From Aeromicrobium sp. (GTDB taxonomy: Bacteria > Actinomycetota > Actinomycetes > Propionibacteriales > Nocardioidaceae), in the NCBI GenBank assembly GCA_025965175.1, contig JAOPXL010000112.1, positions 1 through 64,000 of the forward strand: a stretch of DNA of 64,000 nt, read 5' to 3'. Of the stretch, positions 8,729-17,399 are shown one piece after another. The notes under the pieces were generated by a model. The model was not told where the DNA came from, did no database searches, and saw only the letters and a list, made by a program, of their open reading frames with translations. Position 1 is the first letter of the stretch, and the number at the start of each line of letters is the position of its first letter. A program made the position numbers and the translations under genes.

Positions 8729-9943
8729 TCAGCCGATCAGCTCGAACACCTTGAAGATCGGCAGGTACAGGGCGATGATCATCGACCCGACCACGCCGCC
8801 GAGGAATGCGATCATCAGCGGCTCGATGAGGGCGGTGAGCGCCTCGGTCGTCGCCTCGACCTCGTCGTCGTAGAACTCCGCGATCTTCTGGAGCATCTTG
8901 TCGATGGCGCCGGACTCCTCGCCGGAGGCGATCATCTGCACGACCATCGGCGGGAAGACCTTGTGCGCCGCCAGCGGCGCTGACACGGACTCGCCGCGAC
9001 GCACCGACTCCTGGACCTCCTTGAGCGCCCGGGAGATGACGACGGAGCCCGTGGTCTCGGAGACGATCTCCAACGACTGCAGGATCGGTACGCCCGAGGA
9101 CAGCAACGTGCCCAGGTTGCGGGCGAAGCGAGCCAGGGCGAGCTTCTGGAACAGCTTGCCGAACACCGGCAGCCGCAGCTTCAGCGGATCGACGACGTTG
9201 CGCACCGGCTCGGTCTTGCCGAACCTGCGCCACCACCACAAGCCGACGACCGCGAGCACGACCACCAGCGGCAGCATGAACCGCATCGACTTGGACAGGA
9301 CGACCAGCACCTGGGTGGGCAGGGGGAGGGTGCCACCCAGGTCCTTGAACATGGCCTCGAAGGTGGGAACGACGAAGACCAGCATGCCGACGCACATGAG
9401 CATCGCGAGGATGAACACGACGATCGGGTAGGTCAGCGCCGCCTTGATCTTGCCGCGCAGTCTCACCTCGGCCTCGAAGTTGTCGGCGATCTGACGCATC
9501 GTGACGTCCAGGAACCCGCCGGCCTCGCCGGCCCGGGTCATGTTGACCATCAACGGGGGAAAGATGTCGTCCTTCGCGAACGCGGCCGACAGGCTCATGC
9601 CGGCCTCGATGTCCTGCTTGACCCTGCGCAGGATCCGGCGCATCTCGGGGTTGTCCGACTGCTCCGCGAGGATCGTCAGTCCCCGGAGCATCGTCAGGCC
9701 CGCGTCGATCATGGTGGCGAACTGCCGGGAGAAGATCGCGAGGTCCTTCATCTTCACGCGCTTCTTGCGCCCGAAGCTGATCTCCTTCTGCATGCCCGCA
9801 TTGGCGGGACGCACCTCGAGCGGGGCGTAGCCCATGCCACGAAGCTTCTCGGCGACGGCCGCCTCCGAGGCGGCCTCCACCTTGCCCTCGACCAGCTTGC
9901 CGCCGGGTCCTCGAACCTTGTACGAGTACTGCTGGGTGGTCAT
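8729..9943 (-). CDS. pilC: Type IV pilus inner membrane platform protein PilC (T2SF family)
   Basis: MTTQQYSYKVRGPGGKLVEGKVEA...FSRQFATMIDAGLTMLRGLTILAEQ...; T2SF repeats. Confidence 0.93.
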   Translation of the reverse strand: MTTQQYSYKVRGPGGKLVEGKVEAASEAAVAEKLRGMGYAPLEVRPANAGMQKEISFGRKKRVKMKDLAIFSRQFATMIDAGLTMLRGLTILAEQSDNPEMRRILRRVKQDIEAGMSLSAAFAKDDIFPPLMVNMTRAGEAGGFLDVTMRQIADNFEAEVRLRGKIKAALTYPIVVFILAMLMCVGMLVFVVPTFEAMFKDLGGTLPLPTQVLVVLSKSMRFMLPLVVVLAVVGLWWWRRFGKTEPVRNVVDPLKLRLPVFGKLFQKLALARFARNLGTLLSSGVPILQSLEIVSETTGSVVISRALKEVQESVRRGESVSAPLAAHKVFPPMVVQMIASGEESGAIDKMLQKIAEFYDDEVEATTEALTALIEPLMIAFLGGVVGSMIIALYLPIFKVFELIG

Positions 9944-9971
9944 GAAGTTTCCTCGGTGCTCGTCGGTGTCG

Positions 9972-11198
9972 TCAGCGCCGGCCGTCGGCAGCGGTGCCGC
10001 CGGCATTGACGAGAGTGTCGAAGTCGGCGCGGTTGGAGCAGTGCTCGACACCCGTCTCGTAGCTGATCCGGCCCGTCTTGACCAGTCCCGCCAGATCGGC
10101 GTTCAACGTCTGCATGCCGTCCTTGGCCCCCGACTGCAGCGCGCCCTGGATCTGCTGGAGCTTGTCGTCCCGGATCATCGCCCTGATGCCGGAGTTGCAG
10201 ACCATGATCTCCACGGCGGCCGCGCGGCCCTTGCCGTTCACGGTCTTGACCAGGGTCTGGCACAGCACGCCCTGGAGGGTCGCGGCCAGCTGGGTGCGGA
10301 CCTGCTGCTGCTGATCGGCGGGGAACACGTCGACGATGCGGGTGATGGTGTCCTGCGTGGACTGCGTGTGGAGCGTGGCGAAGACGAGGTGACCGGTCTC
10401 GGCGGCGGTCAGGGCGACCGAGATGGTGTCGAGGTCGCGGAGCTCACCGACGAGGATGACATCGGGATCCTGGCGCAGCACGTGCTTGAGGGCGCCCCGG
10501 AAGCCGTGCGTGTCCTGACCGATCTCCCGCTGGTTGACCAGGCAGCCCCGGTGCTGGTGCAAGAACTCGATCGGATCCTCGATCGTCATGATGTGACCGC
10601 GCCGGGAGCGATTGATCTTGTCGATCAGGGCGGCGAGCGTCGTGGACTTGCCCGAACCCGTGGGGCCGGTCACCAGCACGAGTCCACGCTTGAGGTGGGC
10701 GAAGCTCTCGACGACCGGGGGCATGCCCAGCTCCTCGAGCGGCTTGATCTCCCACGGGATCGCGCGCATGACGGCGCCGAGCGACTCGCGCTGCTGGAAG
10801 ACGTTGACGCGGAACCGGGCGTGACCGGGGACGGCGTAGGCGAAGTCCAGCTCGAGCTCTTCCTCGAAGACCTTGCGCTGCCGCTCCGTCATGACGCCGT
10901 AGAGGGTCTCCTGCAGCTGGCTCGGGGTCAGCTTGGCGTACCCGTCGATCACCTGCATCTCACCGCGGACCCGGACGGTCGGCGGGGCGTTCGTGGTGAG
11001 GTGTAGATCGGATCCGCCGAGCTCCAGCACATGGATGAGCAGGTCGTCGAGGACCAGGCGCCGGTCGGTGGGTGCGGGAGCGGGCGGCGCCTGCCGCGGG
11101 GGAGCGGCCGGCACGGCGGCCGCAGGTGCCACCTGCGGAGGGCCTGCGAGGGGGAGCCCGAAACCACCCGAGTCAACGGGCGAGGAGAACTGGTTCAC
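9972..11198 (-). CDS. pilT: Type IV pilus retraction ATPase PilT
   Basis: GSDLHLTTNAPPTVRVRGEM, GPTGSGKSTTLAALIDKIN, AETGHLVFATLHTQST; GTG start at 11198 assumed. Confidence 0.9.
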   Translation of the reverse strand: MNQFSSPVDSGGFGLPLAGPPQVAPAAAVPAAPPRQAPPAPAPTDRRLVLDDLLIHVLELGGSDLHLTTNAPPTVRVRGEMQVIDGYAKLTPSQLQETLYGVMTERQRKVFEEELELDFAYAVPGHARFRVNVFQQRESLGAVMRAIPWEIKPLEELGMPPVVESFAHLKRGLVLVTGPTGSGKSTTLAALIDKINRSRRGHIMTIEDPIEFLHQHRGCLVNQREIGQDTHGFRGALKHVLRQDPDVILVGELRDLDTISVALTAAETGHLVFATLHTQSTQDTITRIVDVFPADQQQQVRTQLAATLQGVLCQTLVKTVNGKGRAAAVEIMVCNSGIRAMIRDDKLQQIQGALQSGAKDGMQTLNADLAGLVKTGRISYETGVEHCSNRADFDTLVNAGGTAADGRR

Positions 11199-11295
11199 GT
11201 CTGTCCTACGGTCGATGGGGAGCGGGCGTTCGGAGCCGCTAGGAGCATCGGTCCCGGCAGTCACGATCTTGAGGGTCCCGCGCCGTGAGACCGGC

Positions 11296-12987
11296 TCAGA
11301 CGACGACGCGCAGGACCTCCTCGATCGACGTCCGGCCCTGCAGCACCTTGAGCCAGCCGTCGTGACGGAGCGTGACCATGCCCTGGGCCCGGGCGGCACG
11401 CCCGACGTCGTCGGTGGAGGCACGTGCGACGGCGAGGCGTTCGATCTCCTCGGTGACCGTCATGACCTCGTGCAGAGCCATCCGTCCGCGATAGCCCGTG
11501 TTGGCGCACTTCGAGCAGCCGCCGGGATGGTACAGCGTCGGCACGCCCGCCTCGGGGTCCCACGGAATGCCGAGGCGGTCGAGCTCCTCGGCCTCCGGCT
11601 GGTAGGGCTCCCGGCAGCGGTCGCACAGTGATCGGCACAACCGCTGGGCGAGCACCGCGTCGATCGCCGACCCGACCAGGAACGGCTCGATCCCCATCTC
11701 GACGAGACGGGTCACCGCCGAGGGTGCGTCGTTCGTGTGCAGGGTCGTCAGCACCAGGTGGCCAGTGAGGGCGGCCTCGATCGCGATCTGCGCTGTCTCG
11801 TGGTCACGGATCTCACCGATCAGGATGATGTCGGGATCCGACCGCAGGATCGAGCGCAGGGCCGAGGCGAAGGTGAGTCCGGCCCGGGCGTTGGTCTGCA
11901 CCTGGTTGATGCCGGTCATCCGGTACTCGACCGGGTCCTCGACCGTGATGACGTTGACATCGGGCTTGTTCAGCAGGTTCAGGGTCGCGTAGAGAGTCGT
12001 CGACTTGCCCGATCCGGTCGGACCGGTGGCCAGGATCATGCCGTAGGGCTTGGTGAACGACCGCTCGAACCGCTCGAAGTTGCCGGCGGAGAAGCCGAGG
12101 TCGTCCAGGCCCAGCAAGGTGTTGCTGTTGTCCAGGATGCGTGCCACGACCTTCTCGCCCCAGACCGTAGGCAGCGTCGCGACGCGCAGGTCGATGCGCC
12201 GTCCCTGGTGGTTCACCGACAGCCGGCCATCCTGGGGGATGCGCCGTTCGGCGATGTTCATCTCGGCCATGATCTTGAGCCGCGACACGACGCCGTTGTG
12301 GATGTTCTTGGGGGAGCGGTGGGCGTCCTGCAGGACACCGTCGATGCGATAGCGGACGCGTAGATCGTGCTCGGTGGGCTCGATGTGGATGTCGGAGGCA
12401 CGATCGCTGATGGCCTGGGAGATCAGCAGGTTGACGAAGCGGACGACGGGAGCCTCGTCGGAAACCTCGGTGAAGCTGTCGAGGTCATCGTCGGCCGACT
12501 GCTCGTTGGACACGAGGTTCGAGGTCAGGTCGTCGAGCTCGCCCTCTGCACGGTAGATCTGGTTGAGCTTGGTCACGATGTCGGTGCGGTTCGCCACGGC
12601 GAACCGCACCCGACGCCTGGTCAACCGGCTGATGTCGTCCTTGAGCTCGATGTTCCCGGCCTGCCTGATTGTCACGGCGACGACCAGCTCGTCCTCGTCC
12701 CAGTCGATCGGCAGAACCGACGCCCGACGCGCGAACTCGGCAGGCAACGCGGCGGCGGCACCGGCATTGACCGAGTACTCGGTCAGGTCGACGTACGACA
12801 GTCCGACCGACTCGGCAGCGGTCCGCATCAGGTCGTCCCTGCGCACGATGCCCTCGTCGACCAGCACCTCGAGGGCGTTGTGCGCCCCGAGCTCGGCCGT
12901 GCGCTCCGCGTCGGCGAGCTGCTCAGGCGTCACCAGGCCGGCGTCGAGAAGCGCCCGGGCGGTGTTGCCTGACTGGTGGGGCGTCAC
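11296..12987 (-). CDS. pilB: Type IV pilus assembly ATPase PilB (GspE family)
   Basis: MshEN-like N-terminus, GPTGSGKSTTLYATLN, EDPVEYRMTGINQVQTNARAGLTFASALRSILRSDPDIILIGEIRD, CSKCANTGYRGR zinc motif. Confidence 0.95.
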   Translation of the reverse strand: MTPHQSGNTARALLDAGLVTPEQLADAERTAELGAHNALEVLVDEGIVRRDDLMRTAAESVGLSYVDLTEYSVNAGAAAALPAEFARRASVLPIDWDEDELVVAVTIRQAGNIELKDDISRLTRRRVRFAVANRTDIVTKLNQIYRAEGELDDLTSNLVSNEQSADDDLDSFTEVSDEAPVVRFVNLLISQAISDRASDIHIEPTEHDLRVRYRIDGVLQDAHRSPKNIHNGVVSRLKIMAEMNIAERRIPQDGRLSVNHQGRRIDLRVATLPTVWGEKVVARILDNSNTLLGLDDLGFSAGNFERFERSFTKPYGMILATGPTGSGKSTTLYATLNLLNKPDVNVITVEDPVEYRMTGINQVQTNARAGLTFASALRSILRSDPDIILIGEIRDHETAQIAIEAALTGHLVLTTLHTNDAPSAVTRLVEMGIEPFLVGSAIDAVLAQRLCRSLCDRCREPYQPEAEELDRLGIPWDPEAGVPTLYHPGGCSKCANTGYRGRMALHEVMTVTEEIERLAVARASTDDVGRAARAQGMVTLRHDGWLKVLQGRTSIEEVLRVVV

Positions 12988-13003
12988 GGTGGCTCCTGCA
13001 TGC

Positions 13004-13519
13004 CTAGTCGGGGAGGATGGACAGGGCCAGGAGCGGGTCTTCGCGGTAGCGACGGATCAGCTCGGCGCTGGCTTCGTCGATCCGCGCATGCAGGGCCCGG
13101 CGGTAGCGGGTCAGCTGCTCGACAGCGGAGCGGATCCGATCGATTGCGTCGGTGACCTGCTCCGGGTCGTGAGGATTCACCTCTCTGGCCCACATGTCGG
13201 CCAGATCGGGCAGGTCGGGCAGAGGGTCGCCCGCTCGGATGCTGGCGAGCTGGCCACGTGCCTGACCGCTTCCCGTGTCCCCCAACGCGCGCACGAGATC
13301 GCCGAAGCTGAGGTTGCCCTCGCTGTGGGCGCCGGCCTCCAGGACGTCGATCCGGGCGTGGGCGAGCCGCCGCCAGTACGAGACCTTGTCCTCCTCGGCC
13401 GTGAGGTGCTGGCGGTACGCCCGCAGCTCGTCGAAGGTCAGGCTCCTCGGCTCGCGCTCGGGTGGCGTGCCGGCCGAGACGGCGTCGCCTGGCAATCCAG
13501 GCTGCGGGGTGACGTTCAC
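13004..13519 (-). CDS. rsiG: RsiG-like c-di-GMP-binding anti-sigma factor (putative WhiG antagonist)
   Basis: LTFDELRAYRQHLTAEEDKVSYWRRLAHARIDVLEAG contains E-x3-S-x2-R-x3-H-x3-D; C-terminal helix AVEQLTRYRRALHARIDEASAELIRRYRED contains T-x2-R-x3-H-x3-D. GTGA overlap with the upstream pilT paralog. Confidence 0.75.
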   Translation of the reverse strand: MNVTPQPGLPGDAVSAGTPPEREPRSLTFDELRAYRQHLTAEEDKVSYWRRLAHARIDVLEAGAHSEGNLSFGDLVRALGDTGSGQARGQLASIRAGDPLPDLPDLADMWAREVNPHDPEQVTDAIDRIRSAVEQLTRYRRALHARIDEASAELIRRYREDPLLALSILPD

Positions 13520-14625
13520 GCGGCTCCCACCGGAGCATCGACCAGTGTTGGATCGAGGCCCGCACGCTTCAGCATGACGCCGAAGTCATGCGTGTTCGAC
13601 GACGCGAGCTTGGCCGCCGGGATGGACACGATGCCGTCGAGCACGAGCCGGACGAGGTGCTGGTCGAACGTCTGCATGCCGGAGTACCCGCCCCCGGCAA
13701 CGATCTCGTCGATGGTGTCAGTGCGGTCAGGATCGGCGATGGCCTCGGACAGACGGGGGCCGTTCACCGCGATCTCCATGATCACCACCCGGCCCTGTCC
13801 ATCGGCGCGGGGCACGAGCCGCTGGCAGACGATGCCTCTGAGGGCGGTGGCGAGGCCCAGTCGTACCTGCTTCTGCTCGTGCGGTGGGAAGAAGTCGATG
13901 ATGCGGTTGATCGTCTCCTTGGCGTCCGTCGTATGAAGGGTGGACATCACGAAGTGGCCTGTCTCAGCGGCCGAGAGACCAGCCTTGACCGTGTCGGCGT
14001 CGCGCATCTCGCCGATCAGGATCACGTCGGGGTCCTGGCGCATCGCAGCACGGAGCGCCGTCGCCCAGTCAGCGGTGTCGGTGCCGAGCTCACGCTGGCT
14101 GACACTGGCCAGCTTGTCGCGGTGGATCACCTCGATGGGGTCCTCGATCGTCAGGACGTGCACCGCCCGGCTCTCGTTGATCGCGTCCACCATCGCCGCC
14201 ATGGTGGTCGTCTTGCCGGAGCCTGTCGGGCCAGTGACCAGCAGGAGGCCGCGGGGCTCCAGGGCCAGCTGTCCGACGACGTCGGGCAGGCTCAGCGCTG
14301 CGAGTGACATCGGCTCGTCGCCGACCAGCCGCAGCACACAGCCGGCTGTGCCGCGGGTCCGGAAGGCGTTGACCCGGAACCGGCCGATGCCGGGCACGTC
14401 GAGTGCGTAGTCGGCCTCGTTGGTGGCGGCGAAGCTGTCCTCGACGTCACGCGGCATCGTCTCCAGGATGAGCGCCTCGGCCACCTCGGCCGTCAGAGGA
14501 TCGACCTGCAACGGGACCAGGGATCCGGAGATGCGAATCTTCGGGGGGCTGCCGACCTTGATGTGGAGGTCCGACCCATGATTGACGACCACCGCATTCA
14601 AGTACGGTGCGATTTGCGTGGTCAC
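13516..14625 (-). CDS. Second PilT/PilU-like ATPase
   Basis: HGSDLHIKVGSPPKIRISGSLVPL, GPTGSGKTTTMAAMVDAINESR, RQDPDVILIGEMRDADTVKAGLSAAETGHFVMSTLHT; GTG start at 14625 likely. Confidence 0.88.
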   Translation of the reverse strand: MTTQIAPYLNAVVVNHGSDLHIKVGSPPKIRISGSLVPLQVDPLTAEVAEALILETMPRDVEDSFAATNEADYALDVPGIGRFRVNAFRTRGTAGCVLRLVGDEPMSLAALSLPDVVGQLALEPRGLLLVTGPTGSGKTTTMAAMVDAINESRAVHVLTIEDPIEVIHRDKLASVSQRELGTDTADWATALRAAMRQDPDVILIGEMRDADTVKAGLSAAETGHFVMSTLHTTDAKETINRIIDFFPPHEQKQVRLGLATALRGIVCQRLVPRADGQGRVVIMEIAVNGPRLSEAIADPDRTDTIDEIVAGGGYSGMQTFDQHLVRLVLDGIVSIPAAKLASSNTHDFGVMLKRAGLDPTLVDAPVGAA

Positions 14626-14656
14626 TTCGCCGACGCCTCCGCATGATCTTTCGTCC

Positions 14657-14673
14657 GGACGGACCCTCCGTCC
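14657..14673. promoter_or_regulatory. Palindrome GGACGGA-CCC-TCCGTCC in the divergent pilT2/pilM region
   Basis: Perfect 7-3-7 inverted repeat. Confidence 0.5.
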
Positions 14674-14748
14674 AGGCGACACGTTAGCGCCGAAGTCTGC
14701 CCGTGAGCGGCTGGACTGCCGAGTCGACGCCGGAAAAAATCCAAGGCC

Positions 14749-14776
14749 TCAAGCCGAGGCTGTCCCGCGCCGATGA
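14749..14776 (+). promoter_or_regulatory. Candidate WhiG/FliA-type promoter for the pilMN-O operon
   Basis: TCAA(14749-14752)-N16-GCCGATGA(14769-14776), 60 nt before the ATG at 14836; same spacing as the 4346 site. Confidence 0.6.
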
Positions 14777-14835
14777 GAAGGATGGCTCGGGATCCATCGT
14801 CGTGGACCGGGTGGCCGACGCGAAGTGAAGGACAC

Positions 14836-16671
14836 ATGGCACGCACCTTGGTGGGTCTCGACATCGGCAGCTCTGGCCTGCGGGCCGGGGAGTTCTCGGC
14901 AGGCAGCCGAAGGCTTCGTCTTCGCAGATTCGCAGAGCTGAGGCTTCCCCCGGGGGTCGTGCGTGCCGGGATGGTCGTCGACCCTGACGCTCTCACCGCT
15001 GCACTCGCCGAGCTGTGGTCGATCGGGCGGTTCCGGAGCAAGACGGTCGTGCTGGGAGTGGCCAACGCCGGCGTCCTGGTGAGACAGATGGACCTGGACT
15101 GGATGGCCCCGGCCGACTTCGGCAGGGCACTGCGCTATCAGGTCGAGGATGCGCTGCCGATGGCGGTGGACGACGCCAATCTCGACTACCACCTGCTCGA
15201 CGACCTGGAGCTCAAGGGCGAGGACGGCACACCCCGGCGCGTGGCGCGCGTGCTCCTCGTGGCCGCCGCTCGGGAGATGGTGGACGCGTTCGTGGGGGCG
15301 GTGGACCGCGCGGGCCTCCGCGCCGTGAGCGTCGACCTGGTGCCGTTCGCGCTCGTCCGGTCGGCGCTGATGTGCTTGCCGTCGGAGCCGGATGAGACGG
15401 CTCCGCTGGAGGCGTTGGTCGACATCGGTTTCGACGTCGTGACCTTGGTGGTGCATCAGGGCGGCAAGCCGCGCTACGTGCGGATGCTGCCCGGGGTGGG
15501 CAGCGACGCCATGTCACAGGCCATTCAGGAACGCTACGACTGGACGTGGGACGAAGCTGAACGGACCAAGGTGGTCGTCGGGCTGCCCGGCCACGCGTCC
15601 GTGAAGCCGGAGGTCCCCCGCGCGGACGGGCTGGACCACCCCGCCCAACGCGTCGTGGCCGCTGAGGCCGAGGCGCTGGCTGCCGAGATCGCGACGACCC
15701 TGGACTACGTGCGTGACGCAGACAGTCCCGAGCTGGCACGGGTCCTGCTCGCGGGCGCGGGCAGTCGGCTCGGTGGCCTGCCGCAGCTGTTCGAGAAGAG
15801 GCTCGGCGTCCCGGTGGAGCAGATGGCGCTCACCGATCGGGTGCGGACCGCCGGCCGCGGCCGGGACACCGAGATCGACGACACGTCCCTGATGATCCCG
15901 GCCGGTCTGTGTCTGCGGGCCGGGGCCACCCGAGGCGCGGAGGCGAAGCGGAATCCGGTCGCGGCCGTCCTGCCGTCGGTCAACCTGCTCTCCCCGTGGT
16001 CGTTCGGACGCATCGCTGTCCGACGTCTGCGGATACGTTTTGCGGTCGGCTGTCTCGTGCTCGTGTCCGTCGCCACCGCTGGCTGGGGCCTCCAGGTGAT
16101 GCGCGTCGGTGACGCCGACGCGTTGCTGAGGGTAGAGACGGCCGAGACGACCCGGCTCACCGAACGCACCAACGTCCTGCAACCGGTCAAGACCTTCGTT
16201 GCCGGTGTCGAGCAGCAGAAGGTGACCATCTCGAAGACCATGGCCTCCGAGATCTACTTCTCCAAGGTGCTGCGGTCCATGAGCGATGCAGCACCCTCCG
16301 GTGTCGTGCTGGACTCGCTCGCCGTGACGCTGGCCCCACCGGCGCCGGCGCCCGCCCCCGCCAAAGGTTCGAAGGACAAGTCACCGGCCGCCGTGCCGGC
16401 CACGCCGTCCCCATGTCCGGGGCCCGACCCGTTCCAGACCCGCACGGTAGTGGGGTGTATCACCCTGTCCGGCACTGCCGGCAGTCGCGCCGCGGTGGGC
16501 GCCCTCGTCGTTGCGCTCCGGGCCGACGACTCGTTCGTGGAGCCGTTCATCTCCACCACTACCACCGCTGACGCCACGAAGGTCACCTTCAGTGGATCGG
16601 TTGGGCTGTCCAAGAAGGTCTTCAGCTCGCGCTACGCCAAGCTCGACCAGCTGTTGAGCGGGAAGGACTGA
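14836..16671 (+). CDS. pilM: PilM-PilN fusion protein
   Basis: N-terminal actin-like PilM (LVGLDIGSSGLRAGEF...VLLAGAGSRLGGLPQLFEKRLGVPVEQM), then PilN-type NLLSPWSFGR...TM...coiled-coil...periplasmic domain in the same frame. Confidence 0.88.
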   Translation: MARTLVGLDIGSSGLRAGEFSAGSRRLRLRRFAELRLPPGVVRAGMVVDPDALTAALAELWSIGRFRSKTVVLGVANAGVLVRQMDLDWMAPADFGRALRYQVEDALPMAVDDANLDYHLLDDLELKGEDGTPRRVARVLLVAAAREMVDAFVGAVDRAGLRAVSVDLVPFALVRSALMCLPSEPDETAPLEALVDIGFDVVTLVVHQGGKPRYVRMLPGVGSDAMSQAIQERYDWTWDEAERTKVVVGLPGHASVKPEVPRADGLDHPAQRVVAAEAEALAAEIATTLDYVRDADSPELARVLLAGAGSRLGGLPQLFEKRLGVPVEQMALTDRVRTAGRGRDTEIDDTSLMIPAGLCLRAGATRGAEAKRNPVAAVLPSVNLLSPWSFGRIAVRRLRIRFAVGCLVLVSVATAGWGLQVMRVGDADALLRVETAETTRLTERTNVLQPVKTFVAGVEQQKVTISKTMASEIYFSKVLRSMSDAAPSGVVLDSLAVTLAPPAPAPAPAKGSKDKSPAAVPATPSPCPGPDPFQTRTVVGCITLSGTAGSRAAVGALVVALRADDSFVEPFISTTTTADATKVTFSGSVGLSKKVFSSRYAKLDQLLSGKD

Positions 16672-16673
16672 CC

Positions 16674-17309
16674 ATGCAGCTCCACACGCCTCGCGCGACC
16701 ACGATCATCGGGGTCGCGTCTCTGCTCCTGATCGCTGCCGTGTCCTGGATCGTGGTGATCGGCCCGGAGATGTCGCGGCTGTCCGCGGTGCGCACCCAGA
16801 TCCAGGACACCAGGGACCAGAACGCCCTCCTCCAGGTACAGCTCGCGAGACTCGTGAAGCAGTCGAAGGATCTCGACGACGTGCGGGGGACGGCCGAGGC
16901 GCTCGCCGCCAAGTTCCCGCCCACCGCGGACCAGCCTGGACTGTTCGAGGCCGTGACGGAGGCTGCGGTCGACGCCGGCATCGGTGCGGACGGCATCACC
17001 ACCCTTGCTCCCAGCCCACCCGTCACGGGTGGCGACCCCGCCGCAGGCGTGGCGGCGCAGCAGCCGACGAAGGGTGGCCAGCTGGCCCGCCAGGCCGTGT
17101 CGATCTCCATTGAGGGCAGCTACCAAAAGACGCTTCGACTGCTGGACAACCTCGAGCAGATGTCGCGGGCCTACCTGGTCACGTCGGTGTCCCTGAACGG
17201 CGGAGCGGAGGATGGGTTCACCACGACCCTGACCGGCGACATGTTCGTGATGCCGCCTCTGACGGACCCGGGTGACGTCGACCAGGACGCTGTCCCTTCG
17301 GCCGGCTGA
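16674..17309 (+). CDS. pilO: PilO-like T4P assembly protein
   Basis: Single TM then coiled-coil and IEGSYQKTLRLLDNLEQMSRAYLVTSVSL PilO fold motif; position after pilMN. Confidence 0.8.
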   Translation: MQLHTPRATTIIGVASLLLIAAVSWIVVIGPEMSRLSAVRTQIQDTRDQNALLQVQLARLVKQSKDLDDVRGTAEALAAKFPPTADQPGLFEAVTEAAVDAGIGADGITTLAPSPPVTGGDPAAGVAAQQPTKGGQLARQAVSISIEGSYQKTLRLLDNLEQMSRAYLVTSVSLNGGAEDGFTTTLTGDMFVMPPLTDPGDVDQDAVPSAG

Positions 17310-17399
17310 CCAACCGGAAAATCGACCGCCAGCCCTTCAGAGCACCCCGCGACCCTGCCGATACACCGGTTGACCGACCTGGAGACGAAAGGACTACCG

